Origin: Hyperoplus lanceolatus
Taxonomy: Eukaryota; Chordata; Actinopteri; Uranoscopiformes; Ammodytidae
Assembly (NCBI GenBank): GCA_026929865.2
Contig: CM049416.1
Coordinates: 11,469,501-11,533,500, forward strand
Direction: 5' to 3'
DNA length: 64,000 nucleotides
Below the pieces are notes generated by a model that did not search any database, was not told the DNA's origin, and saw nothing but the letters and a program-made list of their open reading frames with translations. Both the position numbers and the translations under genes were made by a program. How positions within the stretch are numbered: position 1 is the first letter of the stretch; each line of letters begins with the position of its first letter. Of the stretch, positions 25,798 through 38,500 are shown piece after piece.

Positions 25798-28700
25798 ATG
25801 GCATCAACAGTGAAACTGAACACCGGCGCACAAATGCCCATTGTTGGACTTGGGACATGGAAGGTGCGTTTCAATATTCATGTAGCCTACTGTGTTTATC
25901 CTGTCTAGTTATTAGTAAACGTGTTAGATAAGCTAGCTGGACGTCTGGTGCCAACAGAGAGCAGAAAGTCTGGCTGTTACGTAAACGAGTCATGTGAAAC
26001 TGAACTTTCCTCGACAATAGCCTACCTATCGTTATATCAAAGTCAACTCGCCATTCTTTGAATTTTGATGTAATTAACATGTAGGCTAAATGTGGTTTGA
26101 CGTTTGTTTGCATTTGAGCTGACACCAGCCTGGCTAAAGCACTTTAACAGCAAAAGCATGACCGCCGTGTGCATAACAGAATGTGAGCTGGCAGTGTTCA
26201 TAGACAGTGTAACCAATTCACATTGTTTTATACATGAACATGTAGGCCTAACATACTCAGCTGCCATACAGCTTAAACGGGCAAATTCCGTTGAATGTGT
26301 TACTTGTAATTATCTAAGAAGCATGCTTTTTTTCCCCTGCTTTACATTGTTTGTAATTTTTCCTCCATACAACACTACAATAAATAATGTAGGCACTTGG
26401 CATTACCAATAACATAGACTAAATAAAATGTTTAGTAAGACTTTGTTGACCATCAACAGAAAAATGTAGCTACACAATTTGTTTCCCCCTCCCTCCACCA
26501 AAGACATGCATGTTAAGTATAAGGAATATTAAACATTCAAGTGTGAATTGCTTAACATATTGTAGGGATCAAGTAGCCTAAAGAGGACACGTCTCTGGAA
26601 CTAAACTGGGGGATAAAAATCAGGAAGTAAAACTCAGTTTAAGACAACAAAAAATGTATTAGTTCTTCAGTGGAATTTGTATACGGGTTTCATTGGCAAA
26701 ACATCAACCATTTACACCTCAAGTATTTATCCTGGGTGTTATGCCTAGACGGTAGAAGATGTCACAGAGTAAGCAGTGTGCTATTGCTACGGTATTATGT
26801 AAGCATTTTAAAGTGAACACTTTTTAACCTTAAATTTGCATCCCATAATAACAAGGCATTCCCTTTTGTCTTAGTCTCCCCCTGGTAAGGTCACAGAGGC
26901 AGTGAAAGCGGCCATCTCCGCAGGTTACAGGCACATTGATGGGGCACACGTCTATGAGAACGAGGCCGAGGTGGGAGAGGGTGTCCGGGCCATGATCTCG
27001 GACGGCGTGGTCAAAAGAGAGGAGCTTTTCATTGTTAGCAAGGTGAGTTGCGGGTGTGTCACGTACATACACAGGCTAATCATGTCATTGATATGATTGA
27101 TTTCTTCTAGGCATCGCAACTACTTGTCTTCTTGTTTGTTTACTGCATGTTCACTTAAAAATCTGGCTTCCTTGGGCGTGCATACTAGTTAATTGGTTTC
27201 CCTGTCCCTTTATATTTTGTATAGCTGTGGTGCACTTACCATGAGAAGTCCCTGGTGAGGAAAGCCTGTGAGAAGACTCTCAGTGACCTCAAACTTGATT
27301 ACCTAGATCTGTATCTAGTGCACTGGCCCATGGGTTTGAAGGTAAGTACAGTATTGTCTCGTCAGCACTGTTAAAAAAAAATAATATCATGTCCCTTGTG
27401 TAAAATGTCTGTTTACTATACTATGCTATGTTTCCTATAGTATTGGGCTGCTTATCGTCAGTGTCATGAGTGGAGTAATGTGGTGTCAATGCCTTTGTCA
27501 TGTTATAGGCTGGCAGTGCGCTTTTCCCTGTGGACAGTGAAGGAGAGACGATGAATGACAACTCTAGTTTCCTGGAAACTTGGGAGGTGAATTACACAGA
27601 CAAACAGCTCACTGTTAACGAACTTATGATTGGCATAAGCCTCTATTTGCACAAACAAAGCAATAACCAAACAAGAACAGTAACCTATGCACTCCTAATA
27701 TTAAAAAATAGGATTGTTGATTACTATTGTTGTGAGTCAAATGGAAGCATGGACGGATCGAATAAATAAATGGGAGCATCTGTAACAGAACGGATACAAA
27801 CAATTTAAGAGTCTTTTATGAAGTTTATTGAGAATTGTGTGACCTACAATGTGCTTTTGTGGTTTGATTTTCTCAGGGGATGGAAGAGCTGGTGGATGCT
27901 GGCCTGGTCAAAGCTATCGGTATCTCCAACTTCAACAAAGCACAGATTGAGGCCATTCTCAACAAGCCCGGCCTAAAATACAAGCCTGCCAACAACCAGG
28001 TAAAACGTAGACGCTTTTTTTTAAAATCAAAGTAAAGTCACCTACTGCTGAAGACATCATTGTAGAAGAGAGAGAGGACTCATTTCCCCTGATATACACT
28101 CAACAAAAATATAAACGCAACACTTTTGTTTTTGCTCCCATTTTTCATGAGATGGACTTAAAGATCTAAAATTCATTCCAGATACACAATTGTACCATTT
28201 CTCTCAAACATTGTTCACAAATCTGTCTAAATGTGTGATAGTGAGCACTTCTGCTTTGCTGAAATAATCCATCCCACCTCACAGGTGTGCCACATCAAGA
28301 TGCTGATCTGACATCATGATTAGTGCACAGGTGTGCCTTAGACTGTCCACAATAAAAGGCCACTCTGAAATGTGCATTTGTTTGCTTTATTGGGGTTCTG
28401 GGGACTCAGAACCAGTCAGTATCTGGTGTGACCACCATTTGCCTCATGCAGTGCAAAACATCTTCTTCGCATAGAGTTTATCAGATTGTCAATTGTGGCC
28501 TGTGGAATGTTGGTCCACTCCTCTTCAATGGCTGTGCGAAGTTGCTGGAGACGGCTTATGGTGGAGAAATGAACATTCAATGCACGAGCAACAGATCTGG
28601 TTGACATTCCTGCTGTCAGCATGCCAATTGCACGCTCCATCAATGCTTGTGGCATCTGTGGCATTTTGCTGTGAGACAAAACTGCACATTTCAGGGTGGC

Positions 28701-31214
28701 CTTTTATTGTGGACAGTCTAAGGCACACCTGTGCACTAATCATGATGTCAGATCAGCATCTTGATGTGGCACACCTGTGAGGTGGGATGGATTATCTCAG
28801 CAAAGCAGAAGTGCTCACTATCACACATTTAGACAAATTTGTGAACAATGTTTGAGAGAAATGGTACAATTGTGTGTCTGGAATGAATTTTCGATCTTTA
28901 AGTCTATCTCGTGAAAAATAGGAGCAAAAACAAAAGTGTTGCGTTTATATTTTTGTTGAGTGTATGTAGAAGGCAGCTTATTTTTAAAGCTTGGAATGGA
29001 TTGTTTTCAATACTGTGGTCCTTTTTAAGGGAAATGGCCTATAATGGCATTATCTCTCTGCTCCTATCAGGTCTGACAAATAAATGTCTGGTTAATCCCT
29101 GATGTTGCCACAGCAGCTTCCCCTTGGGCTAGACCAATTAACTGCAGTGACCTTATATTTTTTGCTGTTATTTGGATCCATCGTTTACCATCAATGTCTG
29201 GGTTTGTCTTGTGTATTCGATTACGGCACCGCTCCCCCTTCTAGCCTTTGTCAACATACATGCACAGACACAGAACAAATTTTTTGTATAGTCACCATGA
29301 CTATACAAAAAATTATATCAAAAGGATATAAATCTAGCTGGCTCCAAAAGTATTATGCTTAATGCAAGCAAGTTAATTGATATAGGACATTTCATACACA
29401 AAGGCATTTCAGAGTGGTTTACATCGAAAGCATATTAAAAAAAAAACATAAAAAGAAAATTTTAAGTAAAATGCATGAATAAAATACAGTTAATTCATCC
29501 ATCCATCCATCCATCCATCTTCTACCGCTTGTCCCGTTAGGGGTCGCGGGGGGGCTGGAGCCAATCCCAGCTGCAGTTAATTCATAACAATATATAAATT
29601 ACAATACAATTCATAACCAGGCTGATGTAATTAGGAGAAGTCAAAAGCAGAGGTGAACATAAGCATCTTAAAGATTTTTAAACCTTAACAGTAGCTAGTG
29701 TCGCACAAAAACGAAGCAATTTAAATCTTTTGGTTTTTGAGTTACTTTGGTTAATGTATCACTCTTAGTTCTCTGCACTTCCTCCCATGCCTTGTGTGTT
29801 TGTTTACCCCCTAGGTGGAGTGCCACCCATACCTGAACCAGGCGAAGCTAATCGAATACTGCCAGTCTCAGGGCATCTCAGTGACAGCCTACAGCCCGCT
29901 GGGTTCCCCTGACAGACCCTGGTCAGTTAATGTGACACTGACTGATGTGTTAAGATAACATGAGAAAGTATCTGTGTCGACACACTGCTACAAAATGCTG
30001 ACTCGGTATTTGTCAACGCCCCTTATATCATCTTATATCCCTTTTGGTTAGTTTCAACTTGTGACTGTTGTTCCTCATTGTCTATCTTGTTTTTTTCCCC
30101 TGAGGTATTTCCATTATTTTGTCTACTTTTTGATTGTCAGATAAATAATGTGAGTCCAGTTAAAGGTGCTCTATGCTGTTTCCTGGAGTTAGTTTACCAA
30201 ACATATTTTCTATGTATATATGTTATTCTTAGTATTGAATAATTATATCATCATGAATCGAAACTAAATTATTTTGAGACACCTGGAACAAACGTAAGAC
30301 AAGCATATGTTTTTTTTTTAAACTGTGGGCTTTGCTGCTGTAAACAATGACAGTGAAACAGTTCATTTTCAGGTAGTTATCTAACTTCAAAAGAGTGTTC
30401 CAGGGATCCGATTTGGAAAGTTTGTTTATCAGTTATCAGAATATACCTTAGAACATGTTCACTTCTCTGACACACCCACAATTTCATAGTGCACCTTTAA
30501 CTCCACTGGATGATGTGCATTAATTTCAGGGCTAAACCTGAAGATCCTTCTCTGCTGGAGGATCCAAACATTAAAGCCATTGCTGACAAGCACAAGAAGA
30601 CGTCTGCTCAGGTACAGCACTCGCACTCAATCAAAGAAAATGAATAAACAAAACAGTCATTCAGACATCTAAAATCTCATTCTCATTGCTCACTGTTTTT
30701 TTCCACTTAAAAATCATGACCTCTAGTCACGTTCACAAGTTATTACCCCTTCTCTATCCCTGCCAGGTCCTGATCCGCTTCCACATCCAGAGGAACGTGA
30801 TCGTGATCCCCAAGTCCATCACACCTCAGCGCATTCAGGAGAATTTCCTGGTAATTGGCTTGTTTCAAATTCTTCAGATATTTTCTAGGATTAGTCCTCA
30901 TTCTTTCCTCCACCCCCCTATAATCCCCCCTTTCTTGGCTCGTGAATGAAGACCGCTGTTCTAAATCTTTTTGCAGGTGTTTGACTTTGAACTAACCGAG
31001 GAGGAAATGAAGACTATATTGGGATTCAACAGGAACTGGAGAGTCTGTCCCATGCAATTGTGAGATCCTCCCCTTTTTTGCTTTTTGTTTGTAAAATGTT
31101 TTAAGAAGATGCCGTTTGTCCAGGCAACCGTTCTTCATTTTCCTATTTTCATTCTCTTCCCCTCTCTGCAGGTGCAAGAAGCACAAGGACTATCCATTCA
31201 ACGATGAATTCTGA
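25798..31214 (+). CDS. akr1b1: aldose reductase-type aldo-keto reductase (AKR1B family), 10 exons
   Basis: NADPH-dependent cytosolic reductase of aldoses and aldehydes. CDS exons: 25798-25863, 26875-27042, 27225-27341, 27509-27586, 27877-27999, 29815-29921, 30530-30611, 30767-30850, 30977-31059, 31172-31214; 951 nt, 316 residues. Exon lengths (66, 168, 117, 78, 123, 107, 82, 84, 83, 43) fit the AKR1B pattern. Catalytic tetrad: Asp44 and Tyr49 ([11 protein letters not shown]), Lys78 (SKLWC), His111 (LVHWP). Other family marks: [24 protein letters not shown], the cofactor motif IPKSITPQR, and Cys299 and Cys304 in the C-terminal loop. The start follows AGAAATC and begins MASTVKL as in the family. 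The exact orthologue is not settled; teleosts carry several akr1b1-like copies. Intron 5 holds a Tc1 derivative and an RTE tail; intron 6 holds a family-C MITE. Confidence 0.95.
28097..28962 (-). mobile_element. Tc1/mariner-like element, internally deleted, with long TIRs
   Basis: It is flanked by TA at 28095-28096 and 28963-28964. The termini CACTCAACAAAAATATAAAC are inverted, and the inverted repeats run about 280 bp inward on both sides (to the block GGCCTTTTATTGTGGACAG), with a few mismatches. The total is 866 bp against roughly 1.6 kb for autonomous Tc1 relatives. Only a short middle with a fused transposase remnant remains. It sits in intron 5 of the plus-strand AKR gene. Confidence 0.95.
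28416..28679 (-). pseudogene. Tc1-like transposase remnant, N-terminus fused in frame to C-terminus
   Basis: An open frame of 87 residues. Residues ~1-44 are the start of the Tc1 helix-turn-helix ([22 protein letters not shown]). Residues ~45-87 are the family's C-terminal end ([20 protein letters not shown], ending GGHTRY). Everything between, including the whole DDE catalytic domain, is missing, and the frame is kept. It cannot catalyse transposition. The start codon is uncertain, with several Met residues near the N-terminus. The assignment comes from family knowledge of Tc1-like proteins. Confidence 0.85.
29278..29314. repeat. perfect 17-bp inverted repeat, 3-nt loop
   Basis: The arms AATTTTTTGTATAGTCA and its exact reverse complement are separated by CCA. 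It lies within intron 5 of the plus-strand AKR gene. Confidence 0.95.
29499..29573 (-). mobile_element. 5'-truncated RTE/Rex3-type LINE tail
   Basis: The reverse complement reads like the 3' end of a fish RTE element: CCCAGCTGGGATTGGCTCC-type sequence, GCGACCCCTAACGGGACAAG, then GGATGGATGG repeats. It is bracketed by a 12-bp direct repeat CAGTTAATTCAT (29487-29498 and 29574-29585), which looks like the target-site duplication. Confidence 0.85.
30160..30500. mobile_element. family-C MITE, copy 2
   Basis: The ends TTAAAGGTGCTCTATGCTG and CATAGTGCACCTTTAA are inverted. The interior is shared with copies at 11511, 50027 and 58283. It occupies most of AKR intron 6, ending 29 bp before exon 7. Confidence 0.9.
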
Positions 31215-32130
31215 AAAAAAAATTGCTGATTTTCCACAGGTTTACTGCAGGGTGCTGGAGTTTGCTTCTCTTCCCTCTAGACTAGTCTGCTCTCTTATTC
31301 TCCAGAGCATTCTGCGATGTTAGTGTGGCCTTAAATAGGATTTGTATTTACACATAACATTTCTCAGGAGAAAATGTACTTCTTTTGTTACCAGTTTACA
31401 CACTCCAAAGACCTTTTTAAACCTAATTTGAGATGCTCAACACAACCAAAATAAGGTAATTGTCAGTATGAGTTTGCACAACTACAATTGAATATGAGCT
31501 TCTTCTCCTTACGTGGTCATTTTGTGTTCCTTCAGCCTACATATACATGTTTCTTTTTCTACTTGAACACATTTTTAAATTTGCTTTCTCATCAAGTCTA
31601 GGTGGAGGCTATAGACAGTAAACTGTGTTCATTTGTGGTCAGCGCGGCATTTAAAGTAACTGAATAACCAAAATGTTTGTGCCATATACATTACAGATGA
31701 AATACTGTTAAAGGGTGTTAACTGTATCTAGAAAAGAATTAACAATTTACAAAAGCCTCCGAGTACATATTTTATTTGGAAGAGGAACACCAATGTTATC
31801 TAGTATCCAGATATGCACTGTAGTTTAAAGCACTCCTCATGGCACTAACCATGTTTTTTCTCTAAATTTCATTTTGAGTTTTGTGACGCAAGTCTATTGT
31901 CACCACATGTGCAGAGGCCTTGGCATAAACATTTAACTGACAAACTTTAGATCACTATCATCTGTTAAATGCAGAACATATTACCTCGACCCGTCTTAGA
32001 ATTACAAAAGTATCACGCTGTTACTTGTGTGTCTCATGTGTTTCTTCATGTAAGCATTCCCATGTGCTAACCCTGTTACGAAATAGCCATTTTCACTTCC
32101 TATGTGAGCTGTTTTTGTTAGGAACATTAA

Positions 32131-32136
32131 AATAAA
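32131..32136 (+). terminator. possible polyadenylation signal for the plus-strand AKR gene
   Basis: An AATAAA hexamer about 920 nt after the stop codon and before the convergent gene. Its use cannot be verified here. Confidence 0.35.
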
Positions 32137-32569
32137 AATCCTGTTGATGAAAAGAGAACCAATTGGTCCAAGTGTTATGTAGTTAATCAGAAAATGTAAT
32201 AGTGTGGACGTAGAAAATGAGCTGCTGGAGCATTCACATGTGTATATGTGAATAACGGTATATAAAAAAATACACATGTAATACCTTTTAATGTTTAAAA
32301 GCAAGCCCATGAAAGTGCATTTGGACGGGTGTCCCCATGAGCTTTATACAACTGATTTAGGTGAGAGAATCAATGTTGTCAAGTATGAAGTGTTACCAGT
32401 AAGTTGTTGGTATACAATATCAGGTTTTCTCCCAATTTGGCTCAAGTAGCTCCATAACGTTGATGGTGATCACGTTCAATAGCTAGGATTAAAAAAGTTC
32501 ATTACAAGCTTGGTAAAATGAGGCTCTGTCTTGAGCATCACGTTAGCCAGGTACCATATTGATGATGCG

Positions 32570-35500
32570 TTAGTACTCTGCATTCAGGGGGAAGTCTTTG
32601 TGTTTATCAGCCCTGTGGAGAAATGAAGAGGAATATTACTTGAAGTGTTTTTGGTTATGATAATAGGTCTATAGCCTCCAAGACCCCGCTTATGCCTTGT
32701 ATCGTCCTATCCTCTCGATTTTTCTCCCTCACCACTTCTGTGTGAATCCTCTCCAGTTCCTGTTCAAACTCAGCATGGTCTTCATGTCGTCTTCACTCAA
32801 CTCAAAGTCCAGTACCTGAAAGAGAAGAGAACAGCGATTAATAAGCATGCAAAAAACTAACTAATGCTGGAATGAAAATACATGGGTCATAATTTGGAAT
32901 AAATATACAGTATATCAAAACAGATGTAGTCCTTTGTATAAACCGGGTTTATTTCTTGTAAAATAACTATTCAAAATTCAAACTATATTAGTAGAACAAG
33001 TCGAATAACTAAACATTTGTTTGTTTTGTTTTTTTAAGATATTTTTTTGACATTGTTATGCTTTTATTGACAGTTCAGAGAGACAGAGGTGAAATGGGGC
33101 AAAGAGGGGAGTGACAATCAGAGAACGACCGCGGGTTAGAATCGAACCCGGGTCTGCAACAAGTGGAGGAGAGCCAGGCTGGGAGGCCAGACAGGGAGGG
33201 GGGATGACCAGAGAACCGTAGGAGGGCTGTAAGAACTAAGTGTGTTTTGGGGGGTGAAATAAAAACAAACTATATTATAAACAAGTTGAATAACTAAACA
33301 TTTGTTTCTGTGGTTCTGGATGGTTGGTGTACCTGGAAATTGTCCTTGATTCGTTGTGGTGTAGCTGATTTTGGAATGACAATCAAATTCCTCTGGATGG
33401 GAAATCTAATGAGAACCTGATGAAAAAAAACATTATAAGTGGCAACCCTTTATTGAAGCATTACTCAGGTATACATTATTGTGTAATATGGCAGAGTTCT
33501 CTATCCTTTTCATCCACCATGTGACAGTGTTGACTATAGTTTGAGCTGCACACTTGTGCTCAAGCAATCTGGTTTGTGATCTTTTTGTATCAAATATGAG
33601 GCATCTTGCATAAAAGCTTCAAAAAGCCCCATTTGTGCTCATTTGACATATTTTGATTCCTCAGTTCTGAAAGAAATACAAGGTTAAAAAGTTAATGTGG
33701 TTTTTTTTGGGACTACATTTTCCTTATTAATCCAACATTTTGTATGACCTTATTCTTCAAAGACAAAGAAAGGTACAGATATGAGTCCCTCTCTTACCTG
33801 TGCTGCAGTCTTGTTGTACTTGTCAGCAATGGCTTTGATCACTGGATCCTCCAGCAGAGAGGGTTCATCAGATGTGGCCCTTTTGTAGAAAGGAACAAAA
33901 AAAGTTGACATTCTAGGCTCCTAAAGCCTTTCTGGCTTTTCTGAGCACTGTGTTCTGTGACCTCTTCGGGAACCATCACCTAATCATGGTGGAGAGGTTT
34001 GTGTGTCCCTATGGACCTGAGGGCTATGTTGTGTGGAGCATAGTGCTCCTAGTAGGGTGTCCCATGGCAAATTGGTCTCAGGCGCGGAGCCATACAATGA
34101 ATATGGTTTAAAAACATCCCATGAAAGAACGGGGAAGAAGAGTAGAGCCTGGTGGCCAAGTCTGCCCCGGATCCCAGCCGAGCACAGCCCTTAAGAGCTA
34201 AGTGGCACCCCTCTCTTCTCCATCCTGTGGACCCACCATCAGCGGTAGGACACACTAATGTTGTGTTTGAAGGCCTGGGACCTTGACGGACCGGACCAGA
34301 CCAGTGCGGCTGAGGCTGGCTCTGGGGACATGGAACGTAACCTTTCTGTTGGGCAAGGAGCTGGAGCTTGTGTGGGAGGTGTAGTGAAACCATTACACAC
34401 AGTCTCAGTTCTGGAACTGTACCCCTGGATATGGGTTGGACCATATTCTCCTCTGGAGGTGCCCAAAGTGTTTGATGCCGTGTGGGGATATACCAGACCA
34501 CTAGCTGAGTATGCTACTTTGGAGTTTTCCCCCGGACCCAAGAGGGTCACCTCCCTACGCCTACGGGTTATATGGCGAAAACCTGGACTGTTGTCTGTCC
34601 ATATGCACCGAACAGCAGCCCAGAGTATTCAGCCTTCTTGGAGTCCCTAAATGGAATCCTGCTTGGGGATCTGGTAGTGGACACCATAGTTCTGCTGGCA
34701 GACATTGTCTGCTCTGAGGCTGCATGTTTTGGACACTTGGGTGAAGAGAGGGGCGGAGCTGTCCCCTGATCCCCATTTAGTGGGTCAAGGGATGGGGGAA
34801 GACTCTGGATATTACCGGTAAGCCCAAAGGAGTGGTGTGGATGAACTAGGAACATCTAAGCGCTGTCGAAGAGTGCTTCAACTCACCTCCTGCTGATATT
34901 GTCTGGCATCCCTGTGGAGGTTGAGGACATTGAACCTGCGTGGAAAAAGTTCAAAGCTTCCATTGCTGAAGCTGTGGCAGAAAGCTATGGTCTTAGGGTC
35001 GCTTAAGGGGTGGTGAACACTGGTGATAAGGGAAGCCGTCCAACCTCTAAAAATTGCAAGAACAAGTGGACAAAATGGGTTTCCTCAGGATGGTGGCGTG
35101 GGTCTTCCTCAGATATAAGGTGAGAAGCAAAGTCATACGCAAGGAAATAAGTAAAGCTGCTGCTCCTTTGTGTAGAAAGGAGCAGCGGTTGAGGGGTCCG
35201 GGCATCTAGTAAGGATGCCCCCATGGCTGCCTCCCTAGGGAGATGTTTCATGCACATCCAGCTGGAAGGAGGACGCTGGACCAAGGACTAGGTGGAGAGA
35301 TTATGTATCCACAGTAGCCAAGGAGCGACTCAGGATGCCCCACCCAGAGCGGGCTAATTTGGCCCTGAAAGGAAAAAGTTTGGGTCTGTATCCAGTTTCA
35401 GTCTGTCTGTTTCCCCTGTGACCCACCCCTGGATAAGCAGATGATGATGGATGTATGGAGTTGTGTGATTGAAGACCACTGCCTCTCACCAGGGTCTGCC

Positions 35501-38500
35501 AGGGGAGCCCAGGGGGCTGTAGGCTGTCACTGAGATGCCCTTTGAGTGGCAGTAGTTGATCAGCTTCTCCTGGGTCAGGTATGGATGGCACTCCACCTGG
35601 TTGGTGGCAGGCTTGTACTTGAGGCCGGGTTTGTTGAGTACAGCTTCAATCTGGTCTTTGTTGAAGTTGGAGATCCCGATGGTCTTGACCAAACCTGCAT
35701 CCACCAGCTTTTCCATAGCCTTTGAGACACAGTATACAGTGGTGTTAGTGATGCATCTTGGTTTTTGCACTAGTCTGACAGTGTCTCTGCTTTGCTTTCC
35801 ATTTGAAAGTCCACTTAGGCACTTAAATTACCTCCCAAGTGTCCAAGAAGCTGCTGCCATCAGGAACGGCCTGTCCTTCCTCATCCACAGGAAAAATCTC
35901 CTCCCCTGGCTGCAGTGTAAAAAATAAAAGTGTTAAGACATGAGCATTCTTTTTTAATTTTAGTTAAAAAATGTATTGGCTTGTTTTTTTGTGTCTGCAT
36001 TATAAACTGGTATGCATTACATAGAAATGTTAAGAAAGGGAAACTTGGCCATCAAAATACTAAGGTCTTAAAGGGATAGTTTAGTATGTTTGGAGTGGGG
36101 TTGTATGAGGTACTTAGGCATAGTTAGTGTGTTACCTTGGAGATGGCGTTAAGCGCATATAAATGTTATAGAAAAAGTCCTTCAGGGAGGCGTCACTCTA
36201 GCAACTTTAGTTCCGCAGACAGCTGTGCTATTTTTGTTTTCCTGTGGCTCTTGAATAATCCGCAGTTCTGAGTTGAGCAGCTGATTGGCAGCAATACAAA
36301 GCTGACTTCTGCTACAGCAAAGTTTCCCCCAAACACCTTGTAGTGACTGCGCTGATTGCCATCTCCATAAGGTAACACACTAACTATTCATAAGTGCCCC
36401 CTTACAACCCCAGTTCAGAAACACTGAACTATCCCTTGAAAATGTAACTGTCGCATAATTAGGGTAGATCGGTCGGTTGTCACATTCGTTATATATCGGC
36501 ACTAGAAGGCGCTCTCTCTGAAATGTTGGTATGGAAATGTCCAGAATTGGGATCAGAGGTCACCTACATAGTCCTATTTGGAGTAAGAGCGTATTCACAC
36601 CTGCCGTGTTCAGTTCGCCTGAAACAAACTCAGGTGCACTTCCGCCTTCGGTGCGCATCTTTCAGGCAGGTGTGAATACAGCAATCACACTCGGGGACGG
36701 ACCAAACAAGTGCACCGAGACCCAGCTGAAGAGGTGGTATCGGTGCGCTACCAAACGCACTCTGCTGCACTTCGTTTGTGGTGTGAATTTGGCCGGACTC
36801 GATCCGACCTAATTGCAGGAAGCACTGTGCCTTTTAATTATTTTCTTTTTTAATAAATCGCCGTCAGGTTCACAATATAGGAAAGTGTTGTTGTCGCCAT
36901 GGTTAAGAAGATTAGTTGTGGTTTGACCAGGAGCCCCATGCATTTGATAAAGAGGACGCGTAAAAATGATGTGTTCAGTGATCACATGAAGGAGAGGGGA
37001 GCGTCTCCCGCACAGTGCCAACAGGTTCACGCTGTGCTTTGCATGAAGTGTGTGTTTTTATTTTGCTTCCCATGTGAACAAGACCGTCAATACTATCCCC
37101 GTGTCAGTTTTGAGCTGAGCTGCGCCGAACTGACACACAGCTCAGCTTGCGCCAATTCTTCTCGAGAGCCGTGCGTCCAGCAGCAAAAATACATTAAAAA
37201 TTATGTTTCACATCGTAGGCTTCAAGCCACATAATGTAACCTTGACATAAGCAACATATTATAACCATATGAAACAACAATAATTTGATGTTTTTCTTCT
37301 TTATTTATAGGCTAGATGTAGGCCTATTTATTTATGATCTTTCACCCCATATTATATCAATTATATATTTTCACTTTGTGCTTCCTGCTTCTATCCACCC
37401 CAGAATGTCTGTCCAATGAATGCATGACCACAGATCACATGTGTTTTTTTTGTCACAGTGTGTCAGATCGTCTTTGATGGTTAATTACTTTGTCATTACA
37501 ATAAGGTGGAAAATGAGAGGGATACACATTTCAAGCCAACACCTTAAACATCAATTTAATGTAGGAATGGCTATTGTAAGATGTTTTGGTGATGAGCAAT
37601 TCTCACTAGAGTAAAAAGTGTGTCTACCAACCCTGTTCTCCCCAAGCTTGCTCAATGCTCAGGCTTGTGAAATAGGCAAATGGTCAACTAAAATGCTCTT
37701 ACCTTGACTCCAATAGGGGAATGCATGAGGTAAAGGTCTAGGTAGTCCAGGTTAAGGTCACTGAGTGTCTTCTCACAGGCTCCCCTAACCAGAGATGGGA
37801 TGTGGAAGGTGCACCACAGCTAGGAAAAAACAAACCATTTTTATTACACACACCATACCTGTCGGTTCGTGGCATTTTTTATTTTTTTTTTGGGGGGGGG
37901 GTTTCATCAGCTTTGAGAGGGTAAAACTAGCAGGGGAATTAAATGTGAATGTAAAATGGGATAAGGTGAATCGGATATCCATTTCTGCACAGTATTGCAT
38001 AACCCTGACAAGCTTGAAAAGCAATAGCAACAAAAGCACCAGTAAAGTAAAGTGGTGAAATCCGCTTTATCTAGAATAAAACGAGGAAATATGTCCACAT
38101 TTCGGTCTGGATTTAAACAGGTGTGTGTATTTTGGATGTCCCCTTGTTTTTTTCTCAATTTGGGTTCATATATCGTACCTTACTGACAATGAACAGCTCC
38201 TCCCTCTTAACCACTCCTTCGTCAATCATTGCACGAATTCCAGCTCCAACGTCTTTTTCATTTAGGTAAACATATGCACCGTCGATGTGCCTGTAACCAA
38301 CACTTATTGCCACCTTCACAGCCTCAGTGACTTGTCCAGGATCTGCCTGTAAAGGTTGGTTGATTAAAAAAGAAGGATATTACAGATCTGGATAAGCATC
38401 AAAACATTGCGGTAAATATGTGTCAGCGGCAGCCCTGGCATTAAGGGTCTTTTGTCTGTTCTTTCTGCCTCATATCAGTGAATGTTCTATTAATTAATAA

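Noticed and set aside
34049-34855. Overlapping ORFs of 65-150 codons on both strands at 34-35 kb
   Set aside because: They lie in a decayed Rex3/RTE-like element; the only meaningful peptide pieces are broken endonuclease fragments.
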